From Sceloporus undulatus (Eukaryota > Chordata > Lepidosauria > Squamata > Phrynosomatidae): a DNA stretch of 64,000 nucleotides. The notes beneath the pieces were generated by a model. It did no database searches, was not told the DNA's origin, and saw nothing but the letters and a program-made list of their open reading frames with translations. The DNA lies in NCBI RefSeq assembly GCF_019175285.1, contig NC_056524.1, positions 231,898,894-231,962,893 on the forward strand. The letters run 5' to 3'. This document shows positions 14,001 to 26,000 of the stretch, in pieces (positions within the stretch are counted from its first letter, which is position 1; every line of letters starts with the position of its first letter). The position numbers and the translations under genes were made by a program.

Positions 14001-17000
14001 CGCCCGAGCCCCATTCATTTAAATGGGGCTCAAGCATAGGCGTTTTTGTTTTACACAAGGAAGTCCAGAACGGCTCCCCCACATAAAGAAAGGGCACACT
14101 GTACTTCTATTGATGTAGCCTAAAAGATTGGTGAGTGCTAGGACATCATCTTTGGTAGACCCAAAGATATTTAATGCCAATATTGCAACTAGTAAACTAC
14201 TGTCAGAATTCTGCATCCATGGATTGAGCCATCCATGAGGTGAAAATATTTTTTTAAAATTTCAACAAGCAAACCTTAATTTTGCCATTTTACATTAGGG
14301 ACACAATTTTACCATATCATAGTATATAATAAGATTTGAACGTCCACTGATTTTGATATTCACAGGAGATCCTTGAATATCCTTGAGATGGACCAACACA
14401 AGTAAAAGACTTGGAGATGAGTAGCAGAATATCCAATGATTTTATTTATAATATGCTTAAACCATAGTTAATATCATTTCAGTGCCTTTAGCACCAAAAA
14501 ATCTTGCATCGCCTCTGACCTCTGATCTAGAAAATGCACTATGTAGTGCTGAATGCTTCCTATGGCATTGTTGTTGTTGTTTTCTTCATGATATTCTTGT
14601 GTCAAAAAATCAGGCTGGTATATGTGGCAATTGCAGAACTTGGAAACACTACTTTCCCAACTACACCTCCAAGAATCCTCATCCATTATTGCCACTAGCC
14701 ATACTGGCTGGGAGAATCTATGAACTGTAGTCTTAAAAAAGCAATTTTTTCAAGTTCTAGGGGGATGCTCAACTTTACCCTTATAACAAACTTTTGAGTT
14801 AGATTAAGCTAGATTAAGCTAGGAGGCCATGACTGTCCAAAGTCACCCAATGAATTTCAAGGCCAAGTAAATTCAGGTCCACATCCAACACTTTAGCTGC
14901 TATACCAGATACATCACTGTACTGCAACTGTGTAGATTGTAGTTCAAGGAAAGCCAACCTGCCACCATCCCAATATTTTGATCTGTAACTCCCATAATCC
15001 CTTACAATTAGCAATACCAGCTGTGATTTATAGGAACTGTAGTTCAAGACATATGAAGGCCATCTGGTTCGCTATGTCTGTTACAGTCAAATACAGTAAA
15101 GACAGAGGGCACAATCTAGTCTAAAGTAAGCACTTTAGCTTCCACGTTAAAATCTGTTCAGGAAGTTTGGCAGACACACATATACATAGGGTTGCCATAG
15201 CGCCGGACCGGGAAACCGGGGGAAATGTAGGACAAAATTTTCAAATGTAGGACACACAAACATGTGTCCTACATTTAAAAATTATGTCCTACATTTTCCC
15301 TCACAATCGCAGCGGGGAGCGGAAGCCAAGCGGCGAGGGAAAGCCTCCACTTAAGGAGGCTTTCCCTCCCCGCCTGGGCCCCGCTGCGATTGGAGGCCAG
15401 GATCGGGGCCTCGCCTCGTTTCTGGCCCTCGCAGGGACCAGGAAGGAGGCGAGGAGCCCCCCGGTGAGCGCCGCAGCCTCGCCTCGTTCCTGGCCCCCGT
15501 GGAGGCCAGGAAGGAGGCGAGGCACTCGCCGGCGAGCGCCGCGGCCTCGCCTTGTTCCTGGCCCCCGCCGGGAACAGGACGGAGGCGAGAGCCCCCCGGC
15601 GAGCGCCGCGGTCTCGCCTCGTTCCTGGCCCCCGTGGAGGGCAGGAAGGAAGCAGGAGCTCGCCGGCGAGCGCCGCGGCTTCGCCTCGTTCCTGGCCCCG
15701 CAGGGACCAGGAAGGAGGCGAGCAGGCCAGCAGCGATGGCTGGGGCTTCGCCTCTTTCTTGGCCCCCGCGGAGGCCAGGAAGGGGGAGGAGGCTGCAGGG
15801 AGGCGGGGAGGTTGGCGCGGCTGCGCCCAAGAGCGCCGTCTGCAGCCTTCCGCCTCAGGCTCACTGCCCTCTTTTCCTCTAGCAGCGATCATGCCGCTTG
15901 TGGAGGAGGAGGGCAGCGAGGCCCCAGGGTTGCCTTGCAACCCCGCTACAACCGGGCTTCTCCCGGTTTTTGGCTGCACCCGTGCCGTGACCGGGCAAGT
16001 GCAGCCAAAACCGGGAAAAACCCGGTTGTAACCGGGTTATGGCAACCCTACATGTACAAAGTTTTTGTTTAGGAGCAGCTGGTCAAATGTGGCTTTTCAT
16101 ATGTCACTGACAGCAATGACAAATGCCAGACTTTAGGGCTTGGCCTCTAATCTCCAGATTTTGTGGGTCTTCTCTAAGCAGGAGACAAGGTGCAAGCTTT
16201 TCAATTTTGGTGGGCTCAGTTCCAGGCAAGAAGAAAGGTCTATGTGCTATCTTCAGCTCACCCAGCAGAGCACTAATTTGCTATAATTTCCATTTTCTTA
16301 AATTCCTAAATAAATTTACATGTAAAAGATAATATTATTATTCACTGGGTGTGTGTGTGCCTCAAAAAAGGCTCTGGTGAGGCATGCAACCCATAGGTTG
16401 CACTTTGCCTACCTCAGTCTAATATATTTAGAAGGCAGCAAGAACAGCAGTCTGGGGATTTTTTATTAAAAAAAATCTTTGCATTGTGCTTGCTTAGCTC
16501 CATACAAAAGGTGTGTTGTTGATTTAAGGAAGTGACTCACTTCAGCCCTCTGCAGTTTCAATGACACCCTGCCCAGCTGACAATACTGCTCAGCCATCAA
16601 GAATCAATACATGGTCCAAGAGGAAGGTTCTAAAGCTGTGAACAAGAGAACAGAGTGTACTTTTCAGTTCTCCCTCATCACATGTGTCACAGTGACATAA
16701 TTAAGAGGTAGATAACAGGCAGATTAATTAAGTAACAATCATACAACTTAATTTGGACTTGTGTGCCTTGGTGAGATTGCTCATTCATCTACATTAGGCA
16801 TTGACTTATGGCTCTGAAGCAGAAGCAATGGTATCAGATCACAATATGCTATCTTCAGAGTAGAGGGAAGAGCATACATGACAGAGACGTTTGTTGCCAC
16901 GGGATACACATAGATCCACTTAGACCAAAACCAACTGCAAGTAGGACTGCAAAGAGCAGAGAGATTTCCCTTTTCTTAAATTTCCTTCCTAAATCAATTT

Positions 17001-20000
17001 ACATGTAAAAGATAATATTATTATTCATTAGGTACAATAAATAAATGGGACTTTATAGAGAGGTAGGTGCCAGCAATACTAGAGTTTCATTATTCCCTAC
17101 TCCATTAGAAGTTACGTTTGCATTTTCCAGCAGGCTCATATTCAACCACACTCCACTTTTTCATGATTATACCATGCTGATAAATTATTGGGAGAGGATG
17201 TGATGAAGCTCTAGGAAATTGGTCAAATTTATATGACTAGTAATAAGGAAATTGCCAGCCTTAGAACATTTGTGACATTCTACCTCTCAGATTATAATAA
17301 AAAGTTTGGCTGTGTCCAAACTACACAATTATAGAACTGTGATAACTTTAACTTCCATAACACCAATATACAAAATTCTTGGATTTGACCTTCTTCAGTA
17401 ATTGCTCCAGGATTCCATTGGTTTCTACTAGTAGCACTGTGTCATCTGCATATCTTAGATTGTTGATATTCCTTCCCCTGACCTTCACACCTCCTGTCTC
17501 TGAGTCTAAGCCTGCTCTGCATAAGATATTTTCTGCATGAATAAATAAGATAGATATTATGCAGCCTTATCTAACCCCCTTTTTCTCTTGGTAACCTATC
17601 TATTGGGAACCATTTTGTTTATTCAGTTCTAATGGCAACCTCCTGTCCTGAATATAGGCTATGCATCAGGACAATCAAATCTAGTGGGACTCCCATTTCT
17701 TTGAGAGCATTCCATAGCTTTTCATGATCTAAATAATCAAAGGTAGTCAATAAAGCACATGCATATTATCTTTTGAAATTCTCTGGTGCACTCTATTATC
17801 CATCATATATTTGCTATGTAATCCCCAGTACCTCCTCCTCTACTGAAACTAGTTGCACCTCTGGGATTTCTCACTCCATATATGGTAGGAGTCTTTGCTG
17901 CACAATTTTGAGCATGACTTTGCTTGCATGAGAAATTAGTGGAATAGTGCTGTAGTTACTGCAATCTTTTGTTACCTTTTTGGTGTATAGGAATGTACTG
18001 TATATTAGTCATTTCTAGTCTGTGGGCCACTGGTTTGTTTACCATACTTTTGGCAGATTTTGGTTAGAAATGAATTTAATGCTGCCTCTGCATATTGTAG
18101 CAGTCCTATTAGCATGTCATCTGCTCCTGGTGATTTATTCTTCCCAATTGCTTTGAGTGTGGCTTCCACTTCATTTTCAAAATTTAGGATTCATCTTCAT
18201 ATGTTTCTTCTTCCCATGTCTCATTTATTCTTGCACATTTTTATACAGTTCTATGAATTGTTTCCTTCAGGGTTTTTTTTATTTCATCTTGGTTGTGTAT
18301 TATGTTTCCCTTCTGATCATAGAGCCTCCCCATCCTTGGTTTAAATTTCTCTTTGAATTCCAAAACATTGTGAAATAGGTCTCTCGTTCTTTCCTTTTTG
18401 GTTGTTATCTTCCTTTTCTCTGCATTGATTGTTGTAGTAATTCTCTTTATCCCTGCACACTAAATGTTGGACAGTAACATTCATGATGATCTTATCTTCC
18501 TTTACTTTTGCTTCTTATCTTTCTTTAACCGCTTGAAATATTTCATCTGCCATCCATTTAGCCAATTTTAAGGTGACTACAAATGAGAGGACAGACTGAC
18601 CAATGCAATCAAAAAGAAAAATAATAATAAAAGAATCTCATAAAGGGATAAATATAAAAGAAAAGAAGGAAGAAGGGGAAGGCTAAAGTGCCTACAGTAT
18701 ATAGCTTAAGGACAGGAATACACACATATAGAGAAAGAGAGAGACAGCCTAGTTGGCAGATAGAAGAGAAGAAAGAAGTATTGTACTTAAAGAGTAGGGA
18801 GGATGACTGATGGCTTGAAATGTAGGATGGGTAATTGAGCAAGAGAGGAGCACCTTTCAGCTGTAATTTCAAACTATGGATTGTTGTTATGAGAAAGTAA
18901 TACAAAGGTCCCCAGATGGCAAGGGAAGAAAACTGAAGTGTCCATTTGAAATTAACATTTTTTCTTCTTTTTTGGTGCAGAAAATTATACAGTCGGCCCC
19001 TCTTATACACGGATTTGTTATACACGGATTCAAGTATACATGGTTTGAAAATGTTTTTAAAAAGTATAAATTTCAAATACCAAACCTTGGTTTTCCATTT
19101 TTTTTTTATAAGAGACGCCATTTTGCTCTGTCATTATATCTAATGGGACTTCAGCATACATGGATTTTGTTATCCACGGGGGATCTTGGAACCAAACCCC
19201 AGCGTATAACAAGGGTCCACTGTAGTTTATACAGACTGTAAACAAGCAAACTGAGAACATACTAGGAAACACCATCAAAATGATATTTGTCATCCTGGTT
19301 TGCTGCTTAACTATGTTTGCTACAGTGCATCATTTCCTGCAATTGTCTACTGTTTCCTGTTTTGTCTCAGCTGAAAAGAAAAGCTACAAATTTTTTCCCC
19401 TTCAGGACCAAGAAGCAGGAGGAAGCACACAAGCCTCAAGTTCACTGCAGTATGTTCTCTAAATGGCAAGACTTGGTCTGTTGTTATCACTGAATTTGAA
19501 CATTATAAACCAGTATATACACAAGAAGGGCCTTGAGTAATCAAACAATGTGAATCAATAGGTTGCATGAGAAAAACCTCACAAAAATCCTAGGAAACAA
19601 CTATATAAGTAAGCATTGCTTGGAAGTAACATAGTACAAATAATGATTAAGGATGTGGTGGCTTGCCATATTTTACCCCTCGTCCCTTTATTATTATTTC
19701 CTTTACTCATCCTCAAAAAACTCAAACACTGAAAAATCTTCCACAAATTAGTCTAGAATCAAATCAGGAAGTGATGGTGCGGATGATGCACTGTGGGCAG
19801 TTGGAGAGGGTACACTGGCAAAAAATGCCCCTGCTCTGTGGCCCACCCTTACCCTAAAAAGAAGGTAGGAAGGGTTTGAACTAGATAGTTCTTAAGGTCT
19901 TTTCAACTCTTTGATTCTATGATATGACACTTTCTGGGGTACAACACACATATATCTGTTGATTTGTTCTCCCAAATGGCAGGATTCTCCTTGTGGTAGT

Positions 20001-23000
20001 TCCCTTCATAAAATTTCGGAGAACCCTCTCTTCACCTCTGACTACAGCTTACTCCATTAAGCAGGGACATCTGATCCTCTGTGTAGCATCACCAGGGGGC
20101 TGGAGGGAATGCCATAATAAGAGTAAGGAAATCTCCTTCCATAAGAACAGTTGCATAAACCTATATCTGAATCCAACACATTTATCCACACCAGAGAATG
20201 GAAAAGTCTTTTTTTTCTTTTTATTGGGACTCCCAAAATCCCCCACCAACATGGCCACCATGCTGGATGAAAGTTTCTGGGACCTATAGTTTAAAAATAT
20301 GACTTTCACAAGCTCTGATTTAAATTAAATATTAGGCATGCTTGTAAGCAGGGCCACATCCTTTTCCTTTTTTTCTTTGTCTAGAGTAGTGCAGCTTGGC
20401 CATTGTCAAAAAAAAGGAAGACTACACAAGGAAAAGGAATAAAATATTTAAACATAGTGTATAGAGAAAAGAAAAGAAGAGAAGATTCCATTTGATCAGC
20501 AGCAACATTTCACACAGAGCCAAGGGATGGGAAGGCTTGAATGCTATCAAGCAGGGACAGGAAGGCAAAAAAGCAGATGCTAAGAAGTCAAAACATAGAA
20601 AGCTGAACATAGACTTCAATATATTATGAGTTCTTTTTACCTAAGATTCACATGGATACCTGGACATATAGAACTGAGATAACGAGCTGTTTCATGTGAG
20701 AAATGGAATCAGATAACTGAGATTAGAGAGACACACAGAGAAAGGGAGACTTCTATTATGATTATAATATTACCTACAAGAAAACATTGTCTGCTTTTTA
20801 TTTAGCAGGATTATCTTACACATACTACACATACATACAGTGCTCAAAGTAAGTTCCTATTCTATTATCTCTCCTGCAGTAATTGCATGTACCCTGCAGC
20901 TAAGGATCTTGTCTTCTTGTCAATCTAATTTTTTTAAAATAATCAAATGGCACGCATGTAATATGTAAAACTAATTTAATTGCTTAATATTATGTGGTGA
21001 CTCACAAAACAATCTGATCAGAACATCCTTCCCTGACTGAATTTTATATTAAGACACTCTGCTTACTCAGGAGCAATCTATCTCAAGTTACCAGATTCTA
21101 TCAGTAAACAGAAAAGGAAGCCATCACTTTTCTGCCTTCGTAACAGGCTCAGCCCAAGACATTCTGCTGTTTGAAGCAAACATCAAGATGGTATCTGTGA
21201 TATGGAACTTAAGATGTGTTGTGCCATAACATGAGTTTCCATCATTTCAAAGTGTAAAGTCATTCCAGTAAAGTATATGGGATGATTGACATTGATGTAT
21301 CACTGAAAAAGAGTGTATTATTTGCAGATCGATAAGGCTTATGATGAGGAGTGCAGTTTGAAATAGTGTGGTATGAGTGAAGGCAAAAGAGATTGGAGAG
21401 GACAATTGAGCAAACCAAATGAGAAAAATTGTTCAATGAGTTTCAAATACTTAATGTGAAGACTAGCATATGATGAGATATACCGTACTGGCATATGGAC
21501 CTGCAGTACAGTAGAGTGTTGTTGTCCTGGTATAACCTTTAACCAAATATTTATATGCTGGTAAATGGTGAGGAGTCAGACACTGGTGGCGCAGTGGTTA
21601 AATGCCTGTACTGCAGCCATTCACTCAAAACCACAAGGTTGTGAGTTCAAGACCAGCAAAAGGGCCCAAGCTCGACTCAGGCTTGCATCCTTCCGAGGTC
21701 GCTAAAATGAGTACCCAGACTGTTGGGGGCAAATTAGCTTACTTGCTAATTAGCTTACTTGCTGTTCACCGCTATGATCTTTGGAATAGCGGTATATAAA
21801 TAAAACAAATTAATTATTATTATTATAATATACTACACCAGTGGTTCTAGACCCCCCCCCAGGAGGCAGTGATGTCTTCGCAGGGGGTTGGTGATGACCT
21901 GTAGCTGCTCAACCACCTCCACCCCACAGTGGAGCAGCCACATAGGAGGAGCCGAGGCAAAGACTGGCTGGCTGCCTCTGCGTGTTGCCATTCAGTCCAC
22001 ACCAGCTGCAAAATGGTAGGAAGAAACAGAAGAAAAGTCATGCTAAAGAAGGGGCAGTAGGGACTGCTCCAAAACCATTATGCTCCCTTCTTTAATGCAA
22101 GTATGGTAAGAACACGGGTGATATGATAAAGCACCAAGAGAAGGAAATGGCTGCTCAGGAGGAATGCTGCTGAGTGGTTGCCTCACTCTGCCTAACTGTA
22201 GGATTACCCTTGCCTCTTTGACCAACTATTGTTTGAAGCAGAATGCTGGTCTCGGTGGAGTTTCAACCTGACCCAACAAGAAAATTATTATACTGTTTGA
22301 AGTATCATACTGAGACATGAAAAACTTTAGCCAACAATCCAGTTCTGAATGTCCTTCCTTGGATTAGACATAGATTCCACTGAGTTCATGATACTCCAGG
22401 TCTAAGTCTAAATACAATCCAGATCTAAATCTCAGGGCAAGCATAACAACTGAGAAATGTAGACAGTCTTGAAAATCTTGGGTAAAACAAAGGGCATGCT
22501 TAACTTTCCATCCACTTTTGTTTGCAGTTCAAGAGATTAATTTCTTTGGGGCTAAAGCAGAGCTGCTACTGAAACCCACAAAAGAAGAGGGTTGAGAAAG
22601 TTAAAATGAGTAGGGCATAACCCCTTTCTCTGTAACACAGTTGTTCATACACATGGACAGATCTCTGCAACAAGTGAGTTTGAAAATTTTAACTTTGTGC
22701 CTATGTGATTTTGATGGGTGATCCCACAACATGCTGGAGAAGAGTTTTAACTGTTCCCACCCCATCCCGTGTGCTGTAGGCTCGAGAAAAATCTTAAATT
22801 GTCTTTAAAAGCTCTCCTCCCATTTTAGCATTACTGGAGTACAAGGAATCAGCTCATAAGCCCTGTCTACATCCATCCCATACACCCTGGTTCCTCATTA
22901 CTGCACTAAAATCCCAAACTACTAAAAAGACCTGCAACATTTCTGAAAAATGCCTTTTCGACTTATTTTTAACATATTGTTGGATTCTTTATCCATAGGG

Positions 23001-26000
23001 AGCTGGGGATGTTTAGCCTGGAGAAGAGAAGGTTAAGAGGTGATATGATAGCCCTGTTTAAATATTTGAAAGGATGTCATATTGAGGAGGGAGCAAGCTT
23101 GTTTTCTGCTGATCCAGAGAACAGGACCCGGAACAATGGATGCAAGCTACAGGAAAAGAGATTCCACCTCAACATTAGGAAGAGCTTCCTGACAGTAAGG
23201 GCTGTTCGACAGTGGAACACACTCCCTTGGAGTGTAGTGGAGTCTCCTTCCTTGGAGGTCTTTAAGCAGAGGCTAGATGGCCATCTGTCAGGGATGCTTT
23301 GATTGGATTTCCTGCATGGCAGGGGGTTGGACTGGATGGCCCGTGCGGTCTCTTCCAACTCTATGATTCTATGAGATTCAATAATCCAAGACTAGAAAAT
23401 ATTCTCTCCCTCCCTCTCTTCCCCCCCCCCCCCGTCTATATATTCTAAAGAGCAAACCTTAATTTTCCTTTTTATATCAGGGACCCCATTTTACTATGCC
23501 ATTGAATTTAATGAGAGGATACATGGATTTTGGTATCCATAGGGGGTCCTGGAACCAATCCCCAGCAGATACCATGGGCCCACTGCATATAATTTTATTT
23601 GCACATTGCCCCAACCTCTGGCCTTCATATTTTGTGGACAACTCCCAGAAGCCTCAATCAGCATGGCTAGTGGTACTTATCTAGTCTTTATCTAGTGGTA
23701 TTAGTTATCAGTGATATTTATCTAGTATTTATCTAGACTGTGGTAGTTATCTAGATGGTAACTGCTTTTTGACAATGGAATAGGCTGCCTTGCTATCATA
23801 GTAGAATATCCTTCATTGGAGGTCTTTAAAAACAGTTTGTTGTTTCTCAGGAGTGCTTTAGTTGTATATTCATACATGGCAGAGAGTAGAACTAAATACA
23901 CTGTATAGCCCTTGAGGTCCCTTCCAATTACTTCCCCCTTGCTCTCAAACTCTCCTTGGCTCTGCAACCTTTTAGAATGAACAAATGTGTGTGTGTGGGG
24001 GGGGGGGGGGGGGGGGGGGAGTTGGCAAATATTGCCAGACTGCTACTTTTAAAAAAGGAAATATGTGGAATCCACCCACTTTTCCAATGTGTATTTGATA
24101 AGGCTATTCAGGAACACCACTGATTGAATGTACTGTACTATTTAAACTATACAAAAGCAAAGTCAAGGGAACAGGAGGTGCAAATTAAAATTTTACAATA
24201 ACAAAAATGAAACTCAAAGAGGTAAAAATCCACCTGTGCAATTCCTGCCCTTGAGCCAACAAGTGAAATGTAGGCTAGTAAAAAAAATCTATCAAGAGCA
24301 GCACAAAACAGAGTTTGATCAACAATGTTGACAGGCTTCCTGATCATTTTGTCACCTCATGCGTTGCTCAATATATGTGTTCTTCTATCTACACAGCCTT
24401 GAACCTTTCCACACCGATGGTACCAATGCATCGGTCCCTATCCCCTCCCCTCCCCCATTTCAACATCAGCAAGTAAATGAGACAATCAGATCTACAAACT
24501 CCCTAAAGGTTACTCTCCATGATATAAATCCAGGCCACAAGGACAAGTTGAAATTGAGACAGAATAGAGAAGTGCATGCAAATCAGAACACTGCAGATGT
24601 CAGAAACTCATGAGAAAAACCACACACAGTTTCAGAAATACCTGAAGAGATTTCCCCCTCCCCCTTAGGATCATGCACTGAATAAAGTATCCTAATTCTG
24701 TGACCCTCCAGATGAGGTGATATGATAGCCCTGTTTAAATACTTGAAGGGATGTCATATTGAGGAGGGAGCAAGCTTGTTTTCTGCTGCTCCAGAGACTA
24801 GGACCTGGAGCAATGGATGCAAGCTGCAGGAAAAGAGATTCCACGTTGACATTTGGAGGAACTTCCTGACAGTAAGGGCTGTTCGACAGTGGAACACTCC
24901 TTAGAGGTCTTCAAACAGAGGTTGGATGGCCATCTGTCGGGGATGCTTTGATTGTGATTTCCTGCATGGCAGGGGGTTGGACTGGATGGCCCTTGTGGTC
25001 TCTTCCAACTCTACGATTCTATGATTCTATGATGGACTACAGTCCCCATCCTCTTAACCATATGCTGGATTACAGTCCTCATCCCCTTAACCATAGGGTG
25101 GTGAGAACTGTAGTCAAACACATCTAGAGGCCAATTGATTGGGAAAGGCTGGGCTAAACCCTGACAGTGAAATAAAAGCTGCCCACCAAATGCCACCTGA
25201 CACTTTATTGTTGTGTGCCTCCAAATTTTCTCCAACTAAGGTGACCCTATCACAGGGGTTTCTTGGCAAGGTTTGTTCAGAGGGAGTTTGCCTTTGCCTT
25301 CCTCTGAGGCTGAAAGAGTGTGGCTTGCCAAGTTCACTCAGTGGATTTCCATAGCCAAATGCCCAAACCACTATACCAGGCTCACATCTGACACACTCTC
25401 TCTATGTGCCTTCAAGTCAGCAATCGACCTATAGTGACTGCATGAGGCTCACAGGGTTTTCTTAGGCAAGGAATACTCAGAGGTAGTTTGGACAGGTCCT
25501 TCCTCTGAAATAAAGCCTATAGCACCTGGTATTTGTTAGTGGTCTCCCATCCAAGTCCTAACCAAGGCTGACCCTACTTAGCTTCCAAGATCAGATTGGT
25601 TTTTATATCTTTAGGGTATTTACATCCCAACCTGACACTAGAGGAGTTTTATTGCAGCAAATTTCTACCCTCCCTCTGGCACCTTCCAGATGCAGTACAG
25701 TACATTCTATGATTTTAGGAATGGATGGAAATGAAATAAAGATTCACTCTAGGTTTTAGCTGGAGATAAGAAGGTGAACCATGATAGTAGAGTGGTTTGA
25801 GCATTGGACTATGGCTCTGGAGAACAAGGGTTCAAATCCAAGCTTGGCCTTGTAAACCCACTGGATGACCCTGGTCAAGCCACACACTCTCAGCCTCAGA
25901 GAAAGGCAATGGCCAAACCCCTCTGAAGAAACTTGGCAAGAAAACTGCAGTAGTCTGCCTTTTTGTTGCTGTGTGCCTTCAAGTCATTCCCAGCTTATGA

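Noticed and set aside
15275-16072. Overlapping open frames of 127-262 codons on both strands
   Set aside because: They overlie the GC-rich hairpin array; stop codons are rare simply because of base composition. Products are Arg/Gly/Pro/Ala-rich with no domain, and the 67-68 bp unit length means the array does not repeat in one frame.
18609-19121. 170-codon minus-strand open frame
   Set aside because: Phe/Tyr/Leu-rich reading of AT-rich sequence overlapping a pogo-like MITE; no homology recognised.
21595-21665. tRNA gene from box A and box B matches
   Set aside because: The boxes belong to a SINE; no cloverleaf with a proper anticodon stem could be drawn. The same applies to the other tRNA-headed SINEs.
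25537-25596. 5S rRNA gene
   Set aside because: Only the inner half of 5S is present, it is diverged, and it is joined to a SINE tail; it is a SINE head.
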